A stretch of DNA of 64,000 nucleotides from Phytoseiulus persimilis (Eukaryota; Arthropoda; Arachnida; Mesostigmata; Phytoseiidae), in contig CM075104.1 in assembly GCA_037576195.1 (NCBI GenBank), positions 14,648,211-14,712,210 of the forward strand. Direction: 5' to 3'. The notes below the pieces were generated by a model. The model ran no database searches, was not told the origin of the DNA, and saw only the letters and a program-made list of their open reading frames with translations. Below are positions 1 through 12,200 of this stretch, piece after piece. A program made the position numbers and the translations under genes. Within the stretch, counting starts at the first letter, position 1, and each line of letters starts with the position of its first letter.

Positions 1-526
1 GCAAGTGTTCCCAACGACACGACACATCACGAGAAAATCTCTCTCGCGGCCACGCGGAGCGACTCCCACGCGTAGAGTTGGTCCCGAGCACTCAGGTCCG
101 TGGGCTCGAGCCCACTTGCCACCTGACATTCTGCACGTGACGCTCAGTCAGTCGACTGAGCTCCTCACTGCCATTTATAACCGCCCGTAGATATCCGCCG
201 GAATCACTGCGGCTCGGCGGGACAGGTTTTGTTTCCGGCGTCGAGGACGAGTCCCGTCATTCGATTCTCTCTCTTATTTCCCGGACGTTTCTGGCCCGGT
301 GGAAGTGACGGGGGCGATGCTGTGCGTCTGCACAGAACTCGCCGTTATGAGCATGCACGGAGGAAATCTGCATACAGACTCCGGGAGGGAGCGCGTCTCT
401 GGACTGGGTGCATGATTGAAATTTCCACCGGGCGGCGGGAAGAGCAAAGCTTTCACTGTCAATAATTCACGTATTCCTCGCGCTGGCTCCTCCGACTGCC
501 GCAGCCGGATCCATGGACTCACTCAC

Positions 527-2290
527 CTGGAAGACTGTTGGCGTTTGGGGAAGCAGTAAACATCTGCTCGTGGAGAGATCGCGGTCGTCCTTGATTCGGG
601 TCCTTGCCGTAGCTCAGCAGAGTGAAATCGTTCATCGGTCCGAGCCCGGCGCCGTTCGGAGCCCCCGCGAAGCCGTCCTTCATCTCGGGAATGCTCCGAG
701 TCCGGCTCAGTTCTGACGCGTCGGCGGCTCCAGTGTAAACCGCCATGAAACCATAGTCATCCATGTCGCTCTATTTGACGAGAAAATAATGGGATCAATG
801 TGGAGAAAACTGCGTTCCGGGGTCTAGTTCGGGAAGACCGAGCTCTGAGGCGAGCAGCGTTCGACGGGATATGAAAGCTGGATATCTCACCGCGTCGTCC
901 ATCGCTCTGAAAGGCTTCGTTCTTACAGGAGTCTGGGGCTTGCCGATCTGCACGCTTTTGTTCAAGATGCTCGACGGTTCATCACATGGGCTCCACATGT
1001 TGCCAGGAGGCAGCCCCTTACCAACGACGCCGTTGAGAGGGGCCAAAACCGACGGGAGAGGCGGCTTGTGCCGGAGACGAGACTCGGCGATGTTCGCTAA
1101 CTGGTTGAGCAATTTGGCAGATTCTCGGCTGTCAGCTCCGACCCAGCGGTTCACGGCGGCTTCCTGCAATACTTCGCAAGTTAGAACGCGGCCGTCGGGA
1201 AGCACCGGGGAGCTCCGGCACTAATTTGAGAGAATTTCACACGAGCATTCCTCGCCCATTGGAAACGGCTTTGTTCTGTATTTAAGATAATCACGAAGAG
1301 CTCTCTCTCCGTCGTACACGCTTTCGAGTCATCGCTATTAAATACGGAATGTTCGGACAACGTATTGTGTTCTCCTTCCGGGAAGCATGTCTTCCAATCG
1401 ATCGGGAAGGCCACGCGTGGGTGGCTCGTTCTCGGTCTCAATGCACTCACGATCGCAGTTGTGGGATCGCTGTCTTTGAACATTCCTGGCGGCGAGAGGA
1501 TCCCTGTTGGATCGTTGCTGTTGGGGTTCCGCAGGAGGGGAGACAGGAAGACTTGATCTGCCAAAGTTAAGGGCCGCCTCTTCTCTCCTTCCGGATGTTC
1601 CGCTTGGATCCCGTTCAGGTTTTGCGTTCGATGCGGAGAGCTGTTCACGCTGCGAACCGCCCCGCGGTGGACCGCAGGTGCCGCCGTTTGGTTGTTGCAC
1701 TGGAAAGCAGCGATCACAGGTGAACCATCCGAAGCAAGTTCACGCGGGAACGAACCTCCTCTTTCCACCTCTTTACTCTGATAGCAAACTCGAGTGAATC
1801 GCTTCTCGGAGAACAGGTGCAGCTTCTCATCTGGGATCACCGCGGCCCCTCCACAATCTCTTGGGAATTAGAGGCGAAAGGTGGAACCTTACCGCGCAAG
1901 TTCTCGGATCGCATTTGATCGTGGCGCATTGGTCGCACTGTGTCCCTTGACGGACCTGCTTGGGAACAGTCGGTGGCTTCTCATAACGGGGCGGACTCGT
2001 GACAGTTCGGTAGGTCCCGAAGACTAGATGCTCGATGTTCGGACTGTACCTGGAATACGGGAAGCGGACTTCCAGTGCGAGCTGGAAAGTATTCCTCGAT
2101 CCCATGAATCCCTCTGAGAGCATCGGTCAGATCGTGGAACACCCCTCGCTTACCCAGGATCGTTTTTTAGGCTGACGGATCGATGAGTGCTGCTCGCCGC
2201 CTTTTTCTTGGTCCTGATGGTTTCGGCGAGCCGTAGGAGACGGCCTCGATTTTGACTGAGGTCTTCCGGGACGGCTAGAGGAGCCGACAT
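527..2290 (-). CDS. Candidate multi-exon gene, unknown function (continues left)
   Basis: I do not recognise this protein. Seven minus-strand exons can be chained with consistent phase and GT-AG borders: 2290-2154, 2113-2050, 1955-1893, 1830-1777, 1699-1295, 1163-891 and 770-527. The ATG at 2290 opens MSAPLAVPEDLSQ. Four donors are strong (GG/GTAAGC, CAG/GTACAG, GCG/GTAAGG, CCAG/GTGAGT). Introns are 40-131 nt. The product has balanced composition, unlike the Arg/Ser-rich translations of random frames nearby. It is polar, Pro/Ser-rich and probably disordered, with a short Cys-rich patch (CDQCATIKCDPRTC) across exon 3. The sequence HPRVAFP in exon 5 fits an RVxF-type PP1 docking motif, which is weak evidence alone. 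The exon 5 donor (TTC/GTGATT) and the start of exon 4 are the least certain borders. A possible last exon lies at 327-257 and would end in TGA. The chain was built by eye and could contain false exons. Confidence 0.4.
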
Positions 2291-5200
2291 TTCTGTGTCC
2301 AAGGCTTCAGAACAACGTCAGCGAAGTGTCGTGGAACGTCGTCCGAGTGTATTCTGTGGGAAGGAATAGATGCATGATGTTTATTGCTTGTCTGCTCGCT
2401 CCTGGTCCCGCCCCCCCCCCTCCTCCCTGGCGGAGTTGTGAACAACGGTGCCGGTTGGGAGTTCCCTTATCGAGCCACGGGGCTCGCATAATTCAAGTCA
2501 GCCATTGTGAGATCATGGCGAAAGAACAAGCGTTTATGATACGTGACGGCAAACAGCGGAGCACAGTCGTCTACTGTGTGTTCCTCGTCTGTGAAGAAAA
2601 GTCCACATGCAAAAGAGTCCACGACGAGCAGCTGGATGCCGCCTTTGTTGAAGACCCGCTTCCATTACAGCCTTGCCAGTGTCTTGGCCTTTTGATGGAC
2701 CCTTCAAACCCTGCACGGTCGCCTGTATGGCCTCAGCCAGCTCAACGCATCGTGCGCCCGTCCTCGAGCAGATTCTCGAATTCCAAAATGCGTCCCTCCG
2801 CTCTCTGTGTCCCGAACGAGCTCGGAAAGCAGAGCCGTTGCCCTCGAAGGATCTTCCGGCCGTGTGCGCGAGTCAACGAGCGAGTGAACTCTGCCGGGTA
2901 CGCGGCGACGCGAAAAAAACAATAACCCTTATCTTTAAATAGTTCGGCTTTGTTCCGAGGGAAACCTCTAAATTTAGACGGATTGAAGCTGAACTTTCAG
3001 TTTATCGTGTGATCTAGCCTAGCGACTGGCTCCAGGAATAGAGGGGTGCAGTTGACACCTTCCGTAAGTGCCGATCGGCGAGCCTCCCGCCGTCTGTTCA
3101 GCTCGGGCCTGTTTGACCTCTCGGCGATCCGGGAGTCGCAGGAATCCGCTGGAGATCATTCGCTCAACAGCAAATCACCGTCATCGGCCGTTCCCAGACG
3201 CGGCATCGTCCACAAACTCGCTATCAGTGATTTCCCAGAGGAAAAAAATTGGCGCAGAACCGAGGGATGATAGTCGACTCTGGACAGGAACTCGCGATTG
3301 TTGCTGAACAACAAGCACGTCGGAGGCTGCAGCGCTGCCCCGGATGTGTTGCCTCGTGGACGCTTTCGTGCAGGAAGAGGAGGATCTCTCGTCGATCCGG
3401 ACCAGGTTCCAGGCCGCGTCCGCGAACGTAGCCTTTTAGGAACGATCTCCGTAATGCAATCGTCTGCGGGTAATGACTTCCCTGGGGGGCAGACGAACTT
3501 CCGGGTGTACCCGCCGCCGCCTCCCTCTCAATAAAGCCTACTGATAAACACGCATTGTGTGCGAAACAACCCGTGGCACTCTTCCACTCGCAACGGCTCG
3601 ATAGTATGCGCCGCTCTGCCCTGAATATTCGATTTGCACTCGAGTATTTGGCGGAATTTTGATGATCGAAGTGAGTGGAAAATACCACCGTGGATTATTT
3701 CGCAGTCCCCCTTGGAAATTCGAAATGTTTTTCAACACCCGGGGGAGTGAATTCCTTTGCTCAACGTACACGTTGGGTGGTCGAAGAGCAGACCGAGAGG
3801 GCTTTCTCGAATTCACTTCCCGGCAGATCATGCCAAGCCTGCGTCAACGGACATCGAATACATACGTTATGGGACCATTACCCACGACCACGCCTCCTCC
3901 ATTTGGCCTGGGCACGACACTCAAACCCGTGAGCGAGCGTCCATGGATAAAAGATGATTTTCCTGTTCTCCTTCCCTGCGTTCGGGAGCGAGCCTCGAGC
4001 GAGTTTCCGCTCCGCGTTTGCCTTTGTCGTGTAGGATTATCGCTTAGGCAAATACGATTTCCCCCAACTCCGCTCATTTGATTAGTGACGAGCAATTAGT
4101 CTGGAAAGCGGCTTCCGTCCTCCCCCCAAATACACTGTAACAGAGAAGCCGTCCGGAAATTACGCTGAATCGGTCCAACGAAACGCTGGCGTATCGGAAA
4201 ACCTTCTTTGGGTTTCCGAGTGAAAGGCATGGGGTGCAGTGGAAGCGCCTCCGGTTTTCTGGGGATTTTTTCGAGCATTAGCGACAACGTAACGGAACCA
4301 CGTGGAAGATGGTCCTAAAAGAAGAGCCGAAAAGGGGGGAGAAGCTGCTTTTGGAGGTATTTTGAACGTCGTGAAAGCCTGAGGCGTTTGATTGTCCGAC
4401 AGCGAGTTGGGCCAAGGGAGGCAGACCAGCCGCCCGCCCGCGAGTGAACGAGCATCCTGCTCCTTCCGGAATAAGTTTGGTATCCTGTCTTTGTGGCAAC
4501 GGGCCGTTAGTGGGCAATGACCCACAACGTGAAAGGGTATATGCGTCCTGGTGCCGGTGGCATACGAGCGAGTAGGCTCCGCGCGATGCTGCGGCTGTCC
4601 TCGCATCCCGCAAGGCCGTTATTCTCCCTCCGGGCCTCCGGTTCCGTTGTCAGACGGGATCGACGTGGAAATCTGGTCGAAGCAGTGAAGTCGCCTGCCA
4701 TGACAGTCACCAGCTCCACCCGCCAACTGTGCCCTCTAGGTTCAGGGTCATGATCTCGAGGTGGCCATAATTTGAACCGTTTGGTACTGCACCGCGAACG
4801 AAAGCTCGCGTCCGAGCCAGAGACAGCGGGTGGTCAAATCACCTGGACAGCTCGATGATACTGGAGGACCGGCGGCTCGCCCGCTCGGTCAATTTCCCGC
4901 CTGCGCTTTCGGGAATTTCAATTCTCGGTCTCTGATCAACCCACGATGGGAACGATTCCGATCGGGGCGGCCCGCAATTCCAGCCCCCAGAGGAGAGAGA
5001 ACGCGACAGTCTCTGCACGACCGGTGACCTGACTGAAGGCGTCGTGGCACGCGAGCGGGTTGTCGGCGCCTGCCCCTCGCACAGAACTCCGTCCTGAGCT
5101 CAAAGTCTACTCCAGAGCCCTTCCCGCCTCGAAACTCGAGCAAATGAGGGAATCGCGGCGGGAGAAACATTGAAGTTCCGTTCTAACAGCACCGTCGCCG

Positions 5201-8060
5201 GCGTTCGTGAGAACGGAATTAACAGCAAGAGAGACGGCAACAGAATCAAACGACAAAGGCGAGCTTTCAACATGAAAAATCGTCGCCGAGCCAACCTTAA
5301 TGTTGGGGCCGAAGCCGCGACCGCGAACTGGCTCGAGGGACAGTCGGCAAAAACTGATTTTCCGCGGGCGCTGACGCAGAAGGTGGCAGGTCCGAATGTT
5401 GGGGGATCCCCTCTGTTCGCCACTTCCCACCCGTCTCTTGATCCCCTTGTGACTCTGGTCGCGAAGCGAACTCTCGGGCTAATTCGCGGCCGTTCTCGCC
5501 TGAATCGGGGCTCGCATCCAGCGAGACCGCAGCGTCCGTCGCCGGCTCTCACAGCACGATGCCCACTGGGTGGCCCGATCATGCGAGTCGCAAACGCTCG
5601 GAACGGTACGCGCAGTGCTCGAACGGAATCACAGAACGGGGGGACTGTGTCTAGTCTGGGCCGGGGGGGAAGAGATCCGCTCCCATGGACTGTGGGCGGT
5701 CCGAGAAGGCCGACATCAGACTTCGCGAGGTTCACAAGTCGTTTCGAAAGATGAATGATCTTGTGATAGAAAGGCTGAGACCGAAAGCAGCTCAGCACGC
5801 CTACCTCTATCGCTCGTTTAGAGTTTATTGTACTCCGTGCAAGGAGAGCACGACGCACGCTGAGAGAAAGGAAGAGCAAAAACGCTGACGAGAGTTTGAT
5901 GTCAAGCTTTCAACTCAAGATCTCAAGGCCACAACGTAAACGGACATCAAAGAAGCGGACGACGAAGCAGACTATCATCTATCATACCCGTCCACGCCAC
6001 CGGTCAACAACAACATCAACAACGCCCGCGATAGTAATGAAGAAGACAGATATCCCGATTGACTGACCGAGGAACGGCCTAATGGACACATTGTGAGGAT
6101 TCGAGAGGAATCATGTCGCAAGACTTGGAGTGCTCTTCGAAAAGTCTTCGCTACCAGCCCTGAGAGCCAGTAAAATGAATCGATCACCGAGGATGGAACG
6201 GATCGCCTCCGAGGCCGAAGTCGACCGGTCGCTCAAAGTGAGCGCCGTTGTGGTGGAGCTAAATTTTCGTTTCGACTTCATTGTTCCTCCCGCTCGGCGT
6301 TCCTCCCAACCTCACCGAGTTTGTCGCTTCATAGGGTCGCTGTTGCTGGAGTCTAGTCCATGCTAGTCACGGACTGTTTGCCCTGCATCGCATCGCGCTC
6401 TCGGGTCTCGTCAATTACTTCGTGGGATCTGAATACTCGTTTGAAAGGCTGAAATGAGCGGAGGAATGAGGGCTTCCGTACTTCAGTGAACGAGCAACTC
6501 AACTCGTATGCACGTCCGAGTAGACTTCCAGGCTCCCGGTGCATCGCACGATACAGCTCCCAACATTTCCAGCGATGAGCATCGCAACAGTCTCAGGCGA
6601 CGGAACGTACATACAACAGATCGCCAACTTTTCGGTACGCACTTGATCCTAGAGAGAAGCACGATCGTGCAATGAAAACGCATGAGATGAAAATACGAAT
6701 GAGGGTACGATCCATTATGCAGTGTGCTCGCTTGCAACGAAGATCGCTGTGCGCCAGACGTCAAAGCTTCAACTTTGACGCACAGAGCACATCCCTCGCC
6801 GAGGCTTTCGACTGTTCTGGCAAACAGAGAAAGCGAGGAAGTCTGTGGATCATCCAAGCGGAAGCGGATTCCACGTCGGCTATTCATTTCCAAGACAAGA
6901 GCGACGATGTCGTCGCTCGAGATCGCTGGCAGCTCCCGCGTCCTACACGCGAGAATGACTGGTTCAACTGGACGGAAACGCGAAAACGGGAACGAAATGT
7001 CCGACGGCGAGAATCGACTTTCCGCACTTTCTCCGCTGGTACGATGGTCGAGAGTGCGAGATCCAGCTCTCGAAAATCATCAAGGATCTCCAGAAGGAGC
7101 GTATGTTTTCGCGCGCAGCGAGCCGGAAATTCGTTTATTGGGACCAAGAAAGCGACGGGGAAAGGATCGAAACAGACGTCGGAATCAGCTGGGTCACTCG
7201 CCGGCTAGTACTTAATGTTCGTTGGGCTCCTCTGCTGATAACGGAACTGCTTGGAATACGTGTGGCTCAAGGAAAATGGAAGGATTCGGCATGAATCCGT
7301 AAGGTTTGAGTCATTAAAAGCATATGTGGCCCAGCATCGTTTTCATCAGCGCGACGGAATGGTTGCGCAATGAGCGCAGGTATCCCTCAGATGGAGCGGA
7401 GCACGCCGCCGCCGCCGCCTGGAATATGGTTGAACACAGCGGTTTCAAACGCCTCCTCAATGTGGACTTGGAGTGCTCATTATCCAGCTGCGAGGCCTTC
7501 ATTACCGATCAGATCTCTTCCTCCAGATGAGTTTCTCGCTAATGACATGACTCCACCGTGAAGGGATGAGAGAGCCTCATGGACCCCGGTCTCAACTTTG
7601 AGGGCACTCTACACCGTTGAGCCCACTTCATTCTGGCGATTAGAGATGTCAATAAGTGCGCTCACCGATTTTGCGGCAACGTGCGCCACTCATTCCGTAC
7701 ACTAACATCTCGTCCATTAGGCTAGAGTTTTCCTGGGGGATTTACCACATGTATCTGATGGATGTCCCCGGACGAGCTATGATGACGAGGGAGCCACTCG
7801 AGAGTCCTCGGCTATTGGAATCCAACGCAAGGAGGGATTCGCTCTTCTCATGGTTCCGGGGAAGTAGCGCCCTGAGGAATGAGCCGAACGGACCAGTCCC
7901 CTTCACTTTTTGTTCCTCTAGACCGCGGGGGAACTTTTCTCTCAAACGTTCGTATCCTCGACCTGAAAGCGGATTCCAGAGAGTCGATAGATCCCGGTGA
8001 TTCTCTCTTGGCTGTTTTTTTTTTTCCAGACGATCAACTACCGTCGTTCCGAAAGCGACG
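2291..8060. other. Stretch without a recognisable gene
   Basis: No family, RNA gene or repeat was recognised. Both strands stay open over roughly 2.3-2.9 kb: a 199-codon plus frame from 2326 to 2925 faces a minus frame (2664-2467) containing GIQLLVVDSFACGLFFTDE and ending in TAA, so real coding may exist but the strand is unclear. A plus-strand frame stops at 3532-3534, overlapping an AATAAA. Minus 5879-5100 (259 codons) and plus 5170-5754 are open but Arg/Ser/Pro-rich. All three plus frames are open around 6.72-7.2 kb, so openness there is not evidence. A short plus exon from ATG 6175 to donor AAA/GTGAGC at 6238 is possible. Confidence 0.3.
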
Positions 8061-8064
8061 ATTG

Positions 8065-8538
8065 TTAAAAAGGAATGAATTCGCGAACGGAGTGACATTG
8101 GTCACTGCAGACACGAGTCGCATGCACGGATCTTTCATCGCAACCACCACGCGCTCGCACAAAAACTTTTTTCTGATCGGGAATTATCGTTCGGCAGGGA
8201 ATAGTCAACCTGGCCTTCCCGTGGCCAAGAATGTTATTCGCACTGTCTGGGATCAGAGCTGATTTCACAGGAATCCAACTCTTCGCCGAGTGAGCAAGAA
8301 AAGTATAAAAACCGCGGTTTCGTATCCTTTCCATTAACAGGCGTCGTAAAAACTCGTCAAGTCCCGGAGCGAACAGTACTTTCGGAGCGCTCCCGCGATT
8401 GAGAGTCCCCTGCATTTTCCGCACTGCTTTTCTGATATGATCAGTCGCGACGCCAGCTTTGCCCTCTGACGAGCCTAATTTCTGACGTTGAATAAGCGAG
8501 AGATGTAATCGTTGCTTGGAAATTCGGCCTTGACCCAC
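8065..8538 (-). CDS. Open frame, possible exon, unknown function
   Basis: This is a 157-codon minus-strand frame with fairly balanced composition, including KVLFAPGLDEFLRRLLMER and a hydrophobic stretch near IPVKSALIPDSANNIL. No domain was recognised. It lies about 250 bp from another balanced minus-strand frame at 9235-8786, so the two may be exons of one gene, but I could not find a convincing splice pair joining them. Arg content is somewhat high, which also fits a chance frame. Treat it as a candidate only. Confidence 0.18.
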   Translation of the reverse strand: MGQGRISKQRLHLSLIQRQKLGSSEGKAGVATDHIRKAVRKMQGTLNRGSAPKVLFAPGLDEFLRRLLMERIRNRGFYTFLAHSAKSWIPVKSALIPDSANNILGHGKARLTIPCRTIIPDQKKVFVRARGGCDERSVHATRVCSDQCHSVREFIPF

Positions 8539-8785
8539 GCCGCAGTGACGTGACGGCTTTAGCCGGCCAGCGGCCGGTCGCGGCCGCGCAACAGGCCAGA
8601 CAAGAAACTCACGATTTCATTACTGAAATTCCAAAGACTGCTATCTTGGGGTAATCACTGTGAAATCAACGAAATATGTTGTGTGTCACCAAGGATCCGA
8701 TAGCTAAAGGCAGATCGGTACCACAACTTCGTGGATCTTGTGTTCCGAACGTGAAACTAAATCACAGCGACCTTCGCGGGCGACT

Positions 8786-9235
8786 TCATCTGCTCTCGTT
8801 CCTGAGCAACGGCAGTGACGAGCCAAAAGCCTGAATGAGTGACTCCTGCCCGCCTAGCCGAGTCGGGATTTCCACGTTATCCTCCTGGTTAGCAGATTTG
8901 TCCCCTCTACCAGCCGATGCGATAAGCTCCGCGACGCGCCACGGACTCCCCGGATCAGGGACCAGATCAAATGGCGTGTGAGCCAGAACTCGAATAGACT
9001 CCAACAGAGCAGAAACAAGATCATAGGTCAAGATGACAACGCCGCTCAGTTTCGGCGGAGTGAGCTTGCGAAACTCGGAGCGATAATCTCGAGCTGACGC
9101 ACCCGTGATGAGCGCACGCTTGCACGTGACCACCATCGGTTCAAGCCCGAAGAAAACGGAAATAGGCGGCCATCTTGAGTAATCAGAAGCAGAAACCATC
9201 ACATTAAACACATGAACGCGCGATAGGAGACTCAC
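8786..9235 (-). CDS. Open frame, possible exon, unknown function
   Basis: This 149-codon minus-strand frame has protein-like composition: mixed Leu, Val, Asp and Glu, with stretches such as LSGVVILTYDLVSALLES. An AG acceptor with a pyrimidine-rich lead-in (ending TTACTCAAG, near 9178) would let the exon begin inside the frame. An internal ATG opening MVVTCKRALITG is an alternative start. The frame ends in TGA at 8786-8788. No family was recognised and no neighbouring exon was proven. It may belong with the minus-strand frame at 8538-8065. Confidence 0.25.
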   Translation of the reverse strand: MSLLSRVHVFNVMVSASDYSRWPPISVFFGLEPMVVTCKRALITGASARDYRSEFRKLTPPKLSGVVILTYDLVSALLESIRVLAHTPFDLVPDPGSPWRVAELIASAGRGDKSANQEDNVEIPTRLGGQESLIQAFGSSLPLLRNESR

Positions 9236-12200
9236 AAATCTGATCTGCTACAGTTCACGTACTCCCTCTCTGGGCAGACGTCGTCTGCACTGCCACGGCT
9301 ATCGGGCTCGATTGCGCTGGATAGCATGGAGCCATGGATATCAACAATTCAATCACTGATAGCGGAATAATTATGGTCAGTGCAACGGTGCAAATAAAAA
9401 CACATAGCCACAACGGAGCGAACCGAAGCGTCCAGCGTCGTTGCCCGGCGGAGGCCTAGATTAAATGATTCGCCGAAACCGAGTGACGGAATTGCGAACG
9501 TGCGGCCGCTGACGAACAGCGTACGCGGCGAAGATAATGGCCGAACATGTGACCAACTGAGGTGGAGAAGTACGACCGTCTTCTCCACGACGAGAAAGCG
9601 AGGCCGAGAAACACAGTAAAGATATAATGGGTTTAATAAACAAACTCTCGGGCAGCTAATGAAGACCACCCGGAAACGCGAGGCGTCCTTGCGGCGAGTT
9701 ATTGCGAGTTTTACGGGCGGTGTGCACATTAGGCGCTCGAGAGCAACATACGGCGCGACCTCACTCTCGAGCATCCCGCCCCAGCCACGCTCTCCTCATA
9801 TTTGCACAAGCACACATGCTCAGACGCACGAGATGACACGAGCACCGCGATCTTCATTTCACCGTTTTACGACCGAACGATACCTGTAAACTACGATACT
9901 TTTCATGACCCACCCATCGCACTATTACGTCCGCTGAACCACCAGCGTTGATGGTAGTGATTCTCAAACCCGACGAAACCAGAATCCCCTATCGGCTATC
10001 GTCTCTCTAGCTGAGATCCTCATTCCTACAATCGGTCTCCGAGCGACGCGTGGGGGTCGGGCTCAAAGTCAAGACGATCATGGTTTTTATGAATGAATCG
10101 GAGAATATCGGAAGGTTGCCCGTCTTGCTGTGTGTCGTTGCTGGAACCGGGTCCGGACATGTTCCTAGACTTGTTTGTCAAGCTGTAAAGCATATCGATC
10201 GCTCGCCCTCATGCTGCGTGGCTGCCCCTTGTCCATCCGGTGCCGCCGGAGCAACTCATCCGGAACGGGTTCGCTGAGTGCGTTGGAATCGTTTTTGCTC
10301 CCACTCTCAGATCGAATCGAAATCAAACGGTCGCGCAGACCACACCACCAAATCTGGTGCTCGACCTGACAAAATAAAAGATAGAGATGCAGATGATGCG
10401 TCTCGAACAGTCTCACAGAGTGCAAGCCAACCGTGAGCGAACTGCATGATTCATCCCGAAGACTGGATCCGCCCGTCGCATGCATTGGCGACACGGTTCC
10501 GATTCCTCTAATGCTCGATTCCTGAGCTATGGGTTTCCTTACCTGTAAAAAAAAAACTTCTATAACTTCGAAATCCTGGCAATATCTTAAACAAGCTGAG
10601 TACTTCTAACTTGAATGATCGCGAATTAGATTGTTTTGTTCATAGCACCATAAGAAACACTGCTTTGGAAATGACTGTAATTCAAATGTTCGACTCGGGC
10701 ACAGTTTTCAAGTTTGCTGCATTCCTACGAAGGCGGAAATCCGACCGAGCGATTTTCCGTGAACAATGGACAAGCGGAGTAGCTCGTGAGTGTGATTCTG
10801 AATAGATGGAACCAGCCGGACGAGGAGGAAAAGCGCTGGTTTCCGACGGAAAGTTTGCTGTTTCTACCCAGACGGAGCTCTCCCGCCAATAATCCAGTTG
10901 ACGCGCGAGAACGACGCGCGAACAGGTTCAAGGTAGCGCCATGAGTTCTTCCCGTTGAATTCCACAAAGTTCAGATTCCTCTCAGGATTAACAGAGCAAC
11001 AAAGTAGGTTCTTCCCTCGTTGCCACTCTGCAATAACCTGAGGGGCTGCGACATGCCGGTCTTCCAGAAAGAACAAAAAATGTGTTTCCAACATTCAGAA
11101 ACGAGCTTCAAGCTTAGTTAGCTATTCTGGGTGCTCACGACGGCAGCGCTAACAGCAACAACAGCTCCGCCATGACAACGGCAGGAAGAAAACTTCGACG
11201 CCCAGGGCAGAAAGAGACGTCAAGGTGAAATGGCTACGAGGAAAATGAAACAACGGCACAAACAGCGGCATCGATTGGTGTTTCACTGACCACCGCTCCA
11301 CTCAGATGACGTTTCTAGGATGACTACTCAAACGACTGACCGCTGGCCTGGCAAATAGAGCGCCGTTACTCTCCGTCCGGATCATTCCTCTGTCGTCCAA
11401 TCCGTGCCCAAAACATCTGACGGTTTGGCTCGATGACGAAACGTGGAGACCCGGCACAAAGTCGAGGGATAGTTTTTCCCAACCTGTCAGATGACGTCTG
11501 TGACCGTCTCTTCCTTTCTTCCCTGCCTTCCAAAAACAATACTGATTGTGGTCGATGATGGATCTCGCAGCTTTTGAACAATCACAAATACCGGACCGGT
11601 TGTGGTTGATGCTCCGCCATCAAACGGTGACCTAACTCCTCTGTCGTCTCGTTCTCACGTCTGTTCCCAGGTTTATTCCGAGAGTGAAGACGCGACGATT
11701 TGAATCCATCTTAAACATTGAACGACTCCGCAGGAGACGCAGGCGCTACTTTAGCGTTATCGCAGATAGCGTATGAGTCGCGTATCGTGATCCGTTCGCA
11801 GAATCTTTCGTTCTCGTGACCGAATCCCCCTGCCGCAGCCATTTCTGCTATCTCGTTTCTGAACGAACGGATTAAACTTTCGAACGCCTCTCGGCCTTCG
11901 TTACGTCTCCCTCCTCGGACTTTTTCCCGATGCGTTTATTTCTATTTCACGCGGTTGACGACTTGTTCCACTCCCAGAACGACAATCTTCGAAACGCGGA
12001 CCACTTCTCGATTATTCAAACCCGATGTTTGAATATTTCTGCCCGCTGTCGTTGACATTTGCTTCGTGACTTTCGGGTGAGCGCTCCGAAAATTTGAACG
12101 TTTCTGCAGCAGTTTGAGTCGCTTCGCTGAAACTCACGAGCTTCTTCCCCTTCGTGGTTGGAAAGAGGATGTTCTCGCAAACAGGTACCGAAGCTTCAGG

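Noticed and set aside
2467..2664. Minus frame with a RecA/RAD51-like strand (LLVVDSFA)
   Set aside because: Only a generic Walker-B-like hydrophobic strand is visible. No Walker A or other RAD51 motif was found, and the opposite strand is equally open.
5100..5879. 259-codon minus-strand frame
   Set aside because: Arg/Ser/Pro-rich translation with a competing 194-codon plus frame, and no domain, splice pair or start context supports it.
6957..7295. Plus-strand frame resembling a PB1 domain (FVYWDQESDGERIETD)
   Set aside because: The OPCA-like motif is suggestive, but no acceptor opens the frame, all three plus frames are open here, and the basic first strand expected of PB1 is missing.
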